Positions 46,226-56,258 of a stretch of DNA of 64,000 nt are shown here, piece after piece. Under the pieces are notes generated by a model, which was not told where the DNA came from, did no database searches, and saw only the letters and a list, made by a program, of their open reading frames with translations. Both the position numbers and the translations under genes were made by a program. The first letter of the stretch is position 1. Each line of letters opens with the position of its first letter. The stretch is from Hygrocybe punicea. Taxonomy: Eukaryota > Basidiomycota > Agaricomycetes > Agaricales > Hygrophoraceae. The stretch covers positions 1,116,001 to 1,180,000 of the forward strand of contig OY744468.1 of NCBI GenBank assembly GCA_963556145.1. Direction: 5' to 3'.

Positions 46226-46745
46226 ACAGTACATGCAGATCATTATTCACCTCTTCAAATGTTACCCTATCTATCTCATGTGGCTCCCACCCTCTATGGA
46301 ATGGTAGATAACAGAAACAGGAATTATTCAATCATTCCAGAAAATCCCACAGATATCATTCTTGCCATCAAGCCAGAATTTGCTGCACACATTGCATCAT
46401 GCACAAAGAATTTTGAATTTAGAAAATATCAAGTTCCAGCCACTGTCTGTCACATGTGGCTTTATGAAACAATGCCAGTCAGTTCCATTACAGGCGTCAT
46501 TACAGTTGGTTCAGTAAAAATACCAGGAGAAGTCAATGACCCCTCTTGGCAATGATGACTTTGATGCAGGTTTAAAGTTGTCAAAATATGGTTATCCTAT
46601 ATATCATCTTCATCAGTTACCAGTGCCACTATCTGCAGATTTACTCCAGAAAAGATACAATACCATTATTCCTCACCGCTATTGTATAGCCCCACACTCA
46701 TTCATTCAAGATTTTCCTTTTTCTGCATTGATTCCAATATTCTAG
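46226..46745 (+). pseudogene. ASCH-like domain, C-terminal end of the element 1 polyprotein
   Basis: This continues the polyprotein frame across the nested insertion: PYLSHVAPTLYGMVDN, then IILAIKPEFAAHIASCTKNF, EFRKYQVPATVCHMWLYETM and ITVGSVKIPGEV. The order Ile-Lys-Pro, a helix, Lys-x-x-Glu-x-Arg-Lys, then Val-x-x-x-Trp-x-Tyr and Pro-Val is typical of ASCH domains of the PUA-like fold, which bind RNA. The frame stops at 46553-46555, but a one-base shift at about 46540 lets the domain continue (GNDDFDAGLKLSKYGYPIYH) to about 46700. Either the domain is newly frameshifted or the tail is a separate exon. Its being fused after an integrase tail is unusual. Confidence 0.55.
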
Positions 46746-48011
46746 CACCTTTGGTGACTGAATATTCAGTTATATCCAAGACCCCTATCCCTCATGTGAT
46801 TTCCCGTTGCACACCCTCTTTTTCTATGCCCCATGCATTTTTATTGGCCGCTATTTTTACCTATGCACGTGATTTCCCGTCACGCACCCTTTTTTTTATG
46901 CTATCTAAACTAATTAGATAAATTTCATTTGTTTTATGATTTGCTGGTCATTTTTTTTTAAGTCAGACACGCAAAGAAAATATATATAATGCTACAAAGT
47001 GATAATACAACCCCTCTCATCTAATAGTTGACGGACCCATTATATGAATACAATGATAATATATATAAAAGACATAACGAAACATAACGAAACATAACGA
47101 AACGAAACGAAATGAAATGAAATGACAAGACATAATGAAATAGAAAATAGACCAAAGGGAGATACAACTGGTGTATGAATAGAAAGATAAAGAAATGGAC
47201 GAACAACCGGTGACCCTCCACTCCCAGTAGTCCAGCAACTGAGTCCCGCCCGAAAAATATAGCGCTCGCCCCGGTTGAAATGGAGTGATGCTCGGCATCA
47301 CTCCTGGCCCGTCCATCCTCCAGACGAATCCGTTGTCGATCGATTGTAAATGTACGGTAGTACGGAATGGCTAGTATAAGCCGTTTTCTACATGCAAATA
47401 CTTCAGTACAGGCAAATAATGAATATAAAAATGAAGTGTTACTTAGCGGGTTTTTTCTTGAAGGGAGGATGGAGTGACCATTCATAGCGTCGGATAGAAT
47501 TTTTTTTACGATTTATTGCATAGTGGCATAGCAAGAAAAAGGAGTGGAGCACTACAGAACCATAGTGGCAGACTAGAGGAAAGAAAAGACGGATCGTGCA
47601 AATGTACAGCTATGACCCTGGAAAACACGTGACCGGCACATGTTTTCTCATGTGACCTGAGTAAACGGTCTAGACCGAATAAGCATTGGTACTATTGCAG
47701 ATCTGTACCCGATACAGCTTCAAGACCCTGAAGAACCAAGGGAATGGTAAAATCCCGATTTGATCGATCATACAACCTTAAATCGAATTTGAAATACATC
47801 ATCCCAATATAGCAAGGCCAGGGCTAGTTTAGTTCTGGACCCACAGGGACCTATTGTGACACAGCGTCCCACATTAGTATTGCTTGACCCACCATTCCGG
47901 TTCCCCCACAAATATTTTCCCTTAACGTCTCCTGTTACATCAACTGCACCGCTGTTCCGCTCAGCGCTTCAGCACTACCAGACACCCACATACCGTAATC
48001 CATATCATACT
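46746..48011. other. Non-coding spacer inside LTR element 1
   Basis: AT-rich, with T-runs at 46890 and 46952. ATTTCCCGTTGCACACCC and a near copy lie about 70 bases apart (46800 and 46870). A minus-strand frame (47021-47485, 154 aa) begins like ordinary protein but ends in codons made from the minisatellite, and I do not support it as a gene. Confidence 0.5.
47073..47140 (+). repeat. AACGAAACAT / GAAAT minisatellite
   Basis: Three ACATAACGAA units run into ACGAA and then ATGAA pentamers. Confidence 0.85.
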
Positions 48012-48584
48012 ATGACATCATACTCCAGTCCTTCACCTTCTCCATCTATGGATATTCCTCTACGCCGTCTCGATTTATCATGCTTATTCGATACTCCCAC
48101 CGAATACGATACGGACTTCTTTACCAAACCAACTAGTCCTGCTCAGACACCACCGCTACCCCCTTCGGAATCTGACGAATACATCGATTTCGAATCTGTG
48201 AACGTACGAGGTGTTGACTGTCCGCCGCCGGACGATTTCGACTTTTTCATGGATAGTCTTCCCAACTTTCCTATGCCACCCACCACTGTCCCTTCGCAAT
48301 CCATACCCTTAGACCCGGAGTTTAGAGAATGGCTCGAATCACCTCCTTCATTTTCCACAAATCGTAATCACCCAACTTCCTCTCGCCGCAATCGTTTCGA
48401 ACGCCCTGCAATTCCGGCATTACTTCCTAAGCCGCTACAAAAGAAGCGCACTCGCCCTAAGTACCACCTCAAGGCGCTATTAAATGCTACGAAGAAGAAC
48501 ATGGATCGGTTAAAGGCAGAAGGAGTTGATGTACAAGATTGGGAGGAATTCTTTGGAAAGATGAAGAAGAAGTTAAAAGAATAG
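48012..48584 (+). CDS. Accessory ORF of unknown function before the 3' LTR
   Basis: Open frame of 190 codons from ATG 48012 to TAG 48582-48584; the frame stays open upstream without an ATG. It is rich in Ser and Pro at the start (SYSSPSPSPSMD), acidic with Phe/Asp pairs in the middle (DDFDFFMDSLPNF), and Lys/Arg-rich at the end (KKRTRPKYHLKALL, FFGKMKKKLKE). An acidic-Pro-rich then basic layout would suit a nucleic-acid or chromatin-binding protein, but I recognise no family. It lies on the element's coding strand, 1.3 kb after the ASCH-like region, so it is either element-encoded or captured. No defect is visible. Confidence 0.5.
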   Translation: MTSYSSPSPSPSMDIPLRRLDLSCLFDTPTEYDTDFFTKPTSPAQTPPLPPSESDEYIDFESVNVRGVDCPPPDDFDFFMDSLPNFPMPPTTVPSQSIPLDPEFREWLESPPSFSTNRNHPTSSRRNRFERPAIPALLPKPLQKKRTRPKYHLKALLNATKKNMDRLKAEGVDVQDWEEFFGKMKKKLKE

Positions 48585-48671
48585 TAATAATGTAAAAGCT
48601 TCTTCTCAGATTAAAAAGTTGTTTTCTTTTGGTTTCAACTGGGGACAGTTGATTTAATTGTGTTGTGCGGA

Positions 48672-50078
48672 TGTCATGACCCCAAGTGTTTTTGGGTGTA
48701 ATGTCATGGGTTTACCATCGGACCACGGACTTAGATATTTAAGTGCAACACTATGGATGCACACCTACACTCATTAGTACCCATTCTATGCCTTTCCACA
48801 TTACGCATGCTAGTGAACAGACACAAATAGCATATATGCTTACCTTTATATCATTTATTATGGCTTCACTAGTAATGCCCAGACCTAGCCGTTTATGTAT
48901 GGTGCACAGAGGCACATCCCCCACTCATTAGTATTTATTATATATTTCTCTGTATTGCGCGTGCAAGGAGACAAGCCCAACTAGCATTGTTACCTATATT
49001 AGCAGTAATGGATTGATTACAAATCTTGTTTACTTGTATTGATCAAAAGCGGCTCAGCTAGATAATGGGAAATGTTTAGATAAGATGTGAACAAGAGGAT
49101 GATAAGATAATGATAAGATAGGATGCATCAGAGAGTGATTGTGATATTCTGCTTACATAAAGACAATGGTCTATTGTTCTGAGCAGTCTATTGTTCTAAA
49201 CAGTCCAAATGGAGATAGAGCCCATTGTTCACAGCCTCTTTGATGCCATCCATTGTTCTCATGACCCAGTCCTATTGTTCTCACTTTCCCATTGTTCTCA
49301 GTCCCCCATTGTTCTCCAACAGTATAAATAGGGCCCCCAAATTCCAGTAGTCAGTAGGATTTCCCCCCTCACCACTCAGTAGTCACTCTCAGTTGGGTTC
49401 ACACAGTGTGATCCCTCATTCTCTTAGTACTAGTAGTTACTCATTGTAGTAGCTAGTGCTTGCAATCCAGTCTAGTTCACTCTTATTCTATCATTCCCTG
49501 AGTTCCCCTTGTCATCAAGGAGAATTCACCCAGTTCACTCAGTTCAATCAATTCATTAGTCAGCATTAGTCAGCTAGATACATTTCTAAGGTTAAGGTTT
49601 CATCCTAAATAGATACACTTCTAAGGTTAAGGTTTCATCCTAAACAAAAACAGAGTATTCAAAAGGTATTAAAGATATCCCTGAACTAGTAGCCAATGTG
49701 TGTTTGAAGCTTTGGATTTAAATCAGATATTATAATACCCAGAGATACTCTTGATTGAATAGGCCCTGTAGCCAAAACTGTCCATATTCAACTGGTGAAT
49801 ATTGTTATCAGTATTCATTAGTTCATATTTTTATATTCCAGTAGTGAATATTAGTATTTTCAGTACATCACACACCCAATTGCTATTCATACCTACTCAA
49901 AGTCTCAATTCTTAATTGAAGAGACCTCACTATTACATTCTATTGATTCATATAGTACATATACCCACAAACCCCTTCCTGATAGGTTATTTAGATATTA
50001 AAAACCCACGAACAACAAGAAGGTACCTGAATAAAGTCAACTCCGGTAATTCTTGGTGAAACAAACATTCACATAACA
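48672..50078 (+). repeat. 3' LTR of LTR element 1
   Basis: 1407 bp, aligned base for base with 34875-36281 apart from two substitutions seen near the 3' end; TATA box at 49323-49330 with the same seven ATTGTT motifs before it. Confidence 0.93.
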
Positions 50079-50190
50079 CCGCCTTGTCCGCCTTGTCCGC
50101 CTTCCCCTCCCCCGTTTGCTTGGCCCGTAAAGAGGTCAGTAGTTTTTCTGGCCGTACTGCAAGACTCCATCTAACTCACAAGCTTTCCAG

Positions 50191-52826
50191 ATGAATTCCC
50201 CACTTACCAGTTTCCTCATTGACAATTATGTCATTACTTCTCCGAATGCCGGACCGTTAACGAACTTCCCCAACCACCAATTCTTCGAATGCGATGATCC
50301 CAACCCAAAGTGGTGCTTCCAGTTGAATTGGGCTCGCAATGACTTCCCGCAACTGGCATTTGCACCTCGCTCAATACGATTCAATCACCCGTTACTACAG
50401 CGCCTAGTCTACGACTACAAATCAATTCCTCTCGAACGTGTTCGTAATGAGTTCCAACTGGCAGCTGTAGTTCGTGAGAAGTGGAGCGACCTAGAGAACT
50501 CCTTGCATCTGGTTGCCCGGGAACTAATGAGCACAGCACCTGGTGGGTTTTACCCTCTCGACTTCAAGCATTTCCCCATACCTCGCACATACGGCTATTC
50601 CCGCTCCCATAAATGCGAACACACTGCCAGAAAGTGTGCTATGCTATCTTGCGACGCTTTCATCCCTCTCATGGCGTTATGCTCGATGGCCATCTCGCAC
50701 CACACCTTTGAGGATGTTCCATATGGAGATGATCCCTCATGGGTGAAAATACTCATCAAAGATACCAAAATCCACCCCTAGTGGGTTCGGCAACTGCAGG
50801 ACTCACCAATTGCTCTGTTCGATGAGGCCAATCCAAGAGTTGGCACGGTCATACACATACAGACGTGCAAATGGCTAATCCATTTGCCAAGACTCATAAG
50901 GGTCGGCATCCCAGTATGGATCGTCTGGAGCACCCTTGACAAGCCCTTACGTGAATCACCCCAACCCGAGGCACTGAAATATTTACCGAACAACGCGCAG
51001 GTCCAGGCTGCAATCCAGCAGCAGCGGGAAGAGCGACTAGCGTCGACTGCTGTGCCCTTTACTGAAGGGAGCCCTCAGCTGCCCTCAGGTCCTAACAATA
51101 CGACGCCTCCACTGGCTCAACAACTTCCCCAGCCAAGCCCAGGTTCCCGCCAAAAGCGTGGGGAAACGTGGCAGGAGTTTGTCGTTCGGCAAACGGCCCG
51201 CCACGAGAAGTTGCCGCCTTGGAGACTGAACAAGAAAGGGCATCTTGCCTAGCTTGGCAGAAGGAAAGCGAGCACTTCCGTGCACCAGGCAAGAGAGGGG
51301 CCGCCGTCTTCCATTGGTTGGATGTGGATGGCTTTCGCATGAGAACGAGAGTCAACTACCGAGAGATAGAGGATCTGTGGGAAGACAGGTCAACGGAGCA
51401 TATGCGGTACAACGCCTTCGAGAGGGAATGGGACATCTGCACCGAATTCACCCCTGATGCGGTGGATTATGAGGACCCGTTCGGTAATGATGAATACAAC
51501 GATCCTTTGGAAGAAGGAGAGCTGATGCAACCTACTGGTCCCATGGACACTGAGCACTTGGAGAGTCAAACGATACCTGTGGCCGCGGCTTCGCTTCCCG
51601 CTGCACACTGGCATCGAGATATCTTCTCCATCCATGGCGTCGGCGACCGCCACACCCCTACGGCAGCTCCAAATTTTGGAAACTCCCTCGACGCCAATCT
51701 TTATGAGCGCACTGGATTTCATTGGGAAGCTGGCACCATCCCCTTCGAGGGTCCTCTGGCATCGGTTGCTGAGTGGGAGTGAACCCTCAATGTTTTACAG
51801 GATGCTCACTCTCAGGTAGCTGATGCATACAAAGGCCCGATAGCTTCCTTTGTCGCACGTTTGATCAGTAATGACCCAGTGGATGTGCCCCCGCCCTTGC
51901 CATGGGACCTGAGCTTGTCGAGTCTCTATCCGCTACATGAAAGACTAGACCATTACGTCGCAATTGAGTCACACGAAATAAGCAACTCACAGAGAATATA
52001 TTTCCTTCATGCTGCAAACGGTGCCAAAGGTGCCGAAAGTATCGACTGGCTGCTCGCAGTGGACAGTCCAGTCACTGCGCTGCAGTGCGCTTGCTCGTGC
52101 ATGATGGGTATCATAGATGTTGTCCGTTTTCTTTCAGCACAAGGCATCCCCTTCAACACCCTCCTCCCTTGCCCCCCACACTCAGCAATTCATGACCCTC
52201 CGCTCCCTCCTGTCTCTCTCGGTGTGCACGCAATAGGCTATCAGCCTGATGCTGCTGATTATGCGGCTTACGAAGTGGCTCGAGACACTTTCCTCCGTTC
52301 TTCCCATGCACGCGCGGCCATTCTCAAGGGCGGTATTATCTGGCGCCTCGCGATGGAGTTCATCAGCCCCGGGTGCATCCTCACTGGTCCCTCTGATGCA
52401 GCCCTCGCACGGGGACAAGTGTTCCGTTTTCGTTCTTCGGACAATATCTTCATTGACGACTGCCTCGATGAGGATGAGCTTGATCTCATCTGTGGCATAT
52501 ACAGGGTGTATACTGGTAGTTATTCTTTCTAACTCAGTCTGCCATATACTAACTATGACATAGGATCGGGCAAGCAGGTCTCCCATCTCTCTTGGTGGCC
52601 AAAACACTCAACGTGGCAGAAGAGCCTTTTCAACGTTGGCTACTGGTGTCCTGCTGCCGAAGACTGGTTCCAGACACATCTCGAACTCATCCGACTGAAC
52701 AAAGCATTGTGTAGGATTGCCGCAAAGTGGTACGAGACGCTTCCGAGGCATGGAAGATCACTTCAATTGGCCAAGAAACTTGAGGATGCAACGAGCCGAT
52801 TTCTCAAAGGGCATGTTTTTCCTTAG
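50191..52826 (+). pseudogene. Mushroom-restricted repeated family gene (WWPKxSTW type), decayed
   Basis: ATG 50191 opens MNSPLTSFLIDNYVITSPNA, then WCFQLNWARNDFPQLAF, RKCAMLSCDAFIPLMALCSM, WLIHLPRLIRVGIPVWIVW, a Gln/Pro-rich linker, RASCLAWQKESEHFRAPGK, VFHWLDVDGFRMRTRV and RYNAFEREWDICTEFTPDAV. The last part has HYVAIESHEISNSQRIYFLH and, after an intron at about 52511-52563, SWWPKHSTWQKS and GYWCPAAEDWFQTHL, ending at TAG 52824. This order belongs to a large family I know from mushroom genomes, function unknown. Defects: TAG at 50779-50781, a frameshift at about 51190-51250, TGA at 51780-51782. Confidence 0.65.
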
Positions 52827-52959
52827 TGTGTGTCTCGATGGCCGCTCTTCATCATTGTCATTGCAATGCTGACCCCGCCCCCCCTTTATGTATATATTAT
52901 GAATAATATTACAAAACATTCCGCCCGACATGTATATCTGCAAACAACAATGGAGTAAA

Positions 52960-53175
52960 GGTACCGACAGTGAGTTCTCTACAGCTGAGCCATTGATCAG
53001 AGGGTGCCGATGGAGAAAGAAGGGATGTCAGGTGACCGTTGAGAGAGCCGATGAGAAAACGGGGTGCCAGGTAAGTTCTCTGCGGCTCAGCTGTTGAGAG
53101 GGTGATGAGTAGGTGTCCACGACTGTGACTCAACCGTTGAGAACCAGAAGAGAGGCTCTTTGACGACTCGGTTGC
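52960..53175 (+). repeat. Palindromic repeat cluster
   Basis: Three units of the CCAGGTAAGTTCTCTGCGGC plus CAGCTGTTGAGAG type, followed by GAGGCTCTTTGACGACTCGG, which also ends the right-arm cluster at about 34475. Confidence 0.75.
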
Positions 53176-53705
53176 CCCCGATCGTGATCCCCATCGTTCG
53201 CCTGATCTCGTGGGTCAGGTCACTCCCATTGTCACCGTCTGCTCTCCTTCCTCACCTGTGCCGTTAAGCAGATCCCCCTGAGTCTTCTGCCTGACGTCAC
53301 TCTGAAAGGCCTGGCAAAATCTACCGTTGTAAATCATGCATGGCATGACAGCCCAGGCCATGGTAATAGCGTAACACTTGGGCTTCCAGAGGAGATGCTC
53401 AGCATTGGTCAGCCGGCGCTCCCTCCTCCACCCATTGCTATATTGAGATACACGCTAATCACTCTTCCGTCGCATCCGGGTACGCTAAAAGCTACCTGTA
53501 AAGGGAGGTGTGTTGCTCGGGAGGAGCAGGGCAAGGGGATCAAGCTCATGGGCAGAAGGTCTGCCATCCTCATCACTTCTAACCCTGAACAGCGATCCCA
53601 CCACTTTAGCGTGTACCTGACTCTGTTCTGGCGTCAGATCCGCCGCCTCATCCCTAACAACCTGTAATCCTACCCACAGGCATTTGTGGCCCCATATTGG
53701 CAATA
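53176..53705. other. Gene-free interval
   Basis: A short frame (53395-53667, 90 aa) shows no motif I recognise. GTTCGCC and GGTCAGGTCACTCCCATTG echo the inverted-arm sequence near 34715. Confidence 0.5.
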
Positions 53706-53903
53706 GTGAGTGGGCGATGGTTGGGCAATGGCTGGGTGATGGGTGGGCAATGGGCGGGCAATGGGTGGGCGACGAGCATGCAATAACTTTAGTTCTGACA
53801 GAAAATTTTGAATTTTGATATCCATTAAATTTATTATTTTGACCCTACCAAAGCCCTACCAAAAGTTCTAATCTACACCCGATATGTCTTTTCACAATGT
53901 CAA

Positions 53904-53940
<37 letters not shown>

Positions 53941-54552
53941 GATTCCGCCAAGCCCGTTCCCTTGGCTGTGGTTTCGTGTCCTTGCACAGTTCCACTGGGA
54001 TGGGATTGTCTGAGGATCAGTTTCTTGGTCTTTTTGTGAAGTGTCATGTTTGTCACATGTATATGACAAAGGGGGCAGCAGAGGGGCATGAGTGCCAGGG
54101 CCATCACAGAGAATCAGCTCCAGCTGAAGTAGTGATTGATCTTACTGGTGGTGGTGATTGATTGAGGTCCCTGAAATCATGTTCAATGTTTCCCAGTCAG
54201 TTTCTTTCTTCGTCATTTTGTCTTGGTCCATTCTACCTCCAATTCTGCCAAGACAAGTCAATTATATCTATCCTTTCTGGCCTACCTTTAAGTGATGCCT
54301 AAATTTGGACTAGCAAATGTTATTAAACTCGAAACTAAAATACACCTTCCCTTCACAATTTAGCACTGATAATTATTTTGATTGCAGGACTAATCTAAAG
54401 ATGAATTTTTATTATTAATTTAGGCAATCCTTTATCAGTGACTTAAATTCAATATTTAGACTTGGCCTAAATGAAAATCTAAAGATTATATTTTGCCGCT
54501 AACTTTAGAAATAACTTTAGATCCTGACTAAATGTTGAAACTCCTGATGTGT
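53706..54552 (+). repeat. Dispersed repeat, copy B (inverted relative to copy A)
   Basis: Reverse complement of 15857-16312 over both its ends, with 406 bases (53873-54278) that copy A lacks. The two copies lie 37 kb apart, each next to a palindromic repeat cluster, in mirror order. Confidence 0.85.
53976..54161 (+). pseudogene. Exon-like fragment with a Cys/His motif and a SUMO-interaction-like motif
   Basis: Inside the 406-base insert of copy B, a frame without an ATG reads [20 protein letters not shown], then H-E-C, and ends AEVVIDLTGGGD. CxxC...HxC could bind zinc, and VVIDLT fits the SUMO-interaction consensus. I know similar C-terminal ends from repeated mushroom genes. Upstream exons are missing, so this is a fragment carried by the repeat. 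Confidence 0.4.
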
Positions 54553-54618
54553 GACTGCCTTCGGTAACTTTCCCACAAATGCCAAATCTATACTTCTGTC
54601 TCATTCCACCACTGTACT

Positions 54619-56202
54619 ATGAAACGCAGCCTTGATCTCGATGTTGACGACCTCCTTGCCTCGATGAACCTGGATAGAGGACTGTGTGTTGCAGTCCTGG
54701 AACTTACTCAGGACGAACTTGCCGCCCTGTTGGGCGATCTTGCTAATAATGGCAATCTCCCTACTTCTGCCATCAAAAAGGCCAGAGTTGATCTTCCATC
54801 ATTCTCTACTGCGAAATGGTCTGATTTTGCCCTGGAATATGGTCTACCGAGAGTCGCCTCATCTCTCAGTCTCGGGACTTTCACGACCCCTAAGTATCGC
54901 CTCCCGCCATCATTGCATGAGACTATGCTTGAAAATGCTTGGTGTTGGCAAGACGTTTATCGCGAGAGGTTATTTCAAGAAAGGGAAGCGGGAAGAGTGA
55001 GACTTTTGGAGCTGGTACGTCAGCCAAACAGCGACTAAGTGCATCGTACTCATTCGTGGTAAATGATGCAGTACATTGTTCCCCTATTGGCGTTATTTCA
55101 AGGTCGAATCTTCGACAAGCCTGAGCAGGCAATGTATGGGACCCAATATTCAACTGGAGGCGAAGTTGAACATGAAGTCAGTATGAATTTTCCTTATGCG
55201 GGCTCCTTGTTGATATTCAGTAGATCTTCATGATTGGTGGAATCCTCTTCTTCATGATTGAAAGTAAGCTTGACACTCCAGACGATAACAATTTGGCTCA
55301 GCTTTTCCTTGAGCTTCTATGTGCGTACTTCCCATTGCAATAAACTCACACGGCATTGAGCCGTCATTTAGCCGCCGCCGAAATGAACAAGACACTCGAC
55401 TTTGCAGGTTTGCGCATTTACGGCCTTTTAAGCGATCTCGCACAGTTTAAATTCTACTCTTATGATCCCTCTACCAAACAATTTTTTTTTCACGAGTTAA
55501 TGGTGGTCGCCAACAAGAGAATCCCGGCTTCCAGCGACATGATCGACGGTCTCTGCATTTCTCCCTTATATTCGCATAGACCTGACTTTTTTCAGTTGTT
55601 AATAAGATTTTCTGTCTTGTTCTAACGGGATATATGGATGGTTTGCGCGAAATTGTAAAATGGAAGGGGGAACGCAATGACGTCAGTCCGTTCCAAGTAT
55701 ATTTGATCACGATATTACCCTTGCATTTCTAGTTTTCATCTGGAAGTTCTGCACCTGGAGTGTCCAAAGGACCTTCCTCCCAGGAGGTAAATCATTGAAA
55801 TGAAATGATCGACTATAGTTGACTCTATCCATAGCAACTCACTAGTGGGGAGGAGGGAGGTGGCGGCCGCAAATCGACTCATCAGTGGGATGCTGCGCTA
55901 TGGTTTGCCAACTTTTGTGTGGAGAAGTTTCAAGAACCCGTCACCAGTTTTGAAGACGTCGAAAAGAGGGCAAATAGTGCATTGGAATGGTTGACCAAAA
56001 GGTAGGCTCCACTATGGCTGTTTTCCAGTCTGCGAAATGCTCAACCCATCATCCATTCCTTGCCAGTGTTCGTTCTATTCCTCACGCATCCCCTTTCACG
56101 GGACAATGCGACGGCCCCTCAACGCTGATTGAACTCAAGACACTGGCTGCTAAGATTGTTAAAGAAGAGAATGAGCTTTACCTGTTGCAGATTAGCCAGT
56201 GA
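54619..56202 (+). CDS. PD-(D/E)XK nuclease-like protein of a Crinkler-associated mushroom family, eight exons
   Basis: Exons by eye: 54619-55014, 55072-55176, 55224-55320, 55372-55548, 55596-55681, 55733-55786, 55853-56001 and 56067-56202 (TGA). All introns begin GT and end AG, all phases agree, total 399 aa without defects. The central part has YIVPLLALFQGRIFDKPEQA, GGEVEHE, then GGILFFMIESKLD and NLAQLFLELL, with RIYGLLSDLAQFKFYSYD after it. A Glu in GGEVEHE followed by a strand and Glu-x-Lys fits the PD-(D/E)XK restriction-endonuclease-like core, and this family occurs as the C-terminal part of fungal Crinkler-type proteins. No Crinkler N-terminus is seen here. Nuclease activity is inferred. 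Confidence 0.65.
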
Positions 56203-56258
56203 ATGTATTTGTAAGCGAGGTTGTCCGCATTTATGATCGTGCTTGCTTTGGTTGCAAT

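Larger units (their letters stand above)
34875..50078 (+). mobile_element. LTR retrotransposon 1 (Ty3/gypsy-derived, lacks reverse transcriptase)
   Basis: Two 1407-bp LTRs (TGTCATGACC...CACATAACA) flank the element, with a 4-bp duplication CCGC at 34871-34874 and 50079-50082. The host sequence restored across the duplication matches the left inverted arm. A primer-binding site follows the 5' LTR. The coding part has Gag, zinc knuckle and protease, and then goes straight to the end of an integrase and an ASCH-like domain. No reverse transcriptase or RNase H is present, so it must rely on another element. A second LTR element (40802-46225) is nested in it. The LTRs differ at only two positions that I found (36235 and 36247), so insertion was recent. 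Confidence 0.92.

Noticed and set aside
47021..47485. 154-aa minus-strand frame in LTR element 1
   Set aside because: Its second half is translated from the GAAAC/GAAAT minisatellite. No ATG context or homologous motif that I can name supports it.
3358..51782. UGA read as an amino acid (codon reassignment or programmed readthrough)
   Set aside because: The intact genes end with TGA (Crinkler-HNH gene, nuclease-like gene) and have none inside. The internal TGAs occur only in mobile or repeated families together with TAG, TAA and frameshifts, so mutation is the simpler reading.
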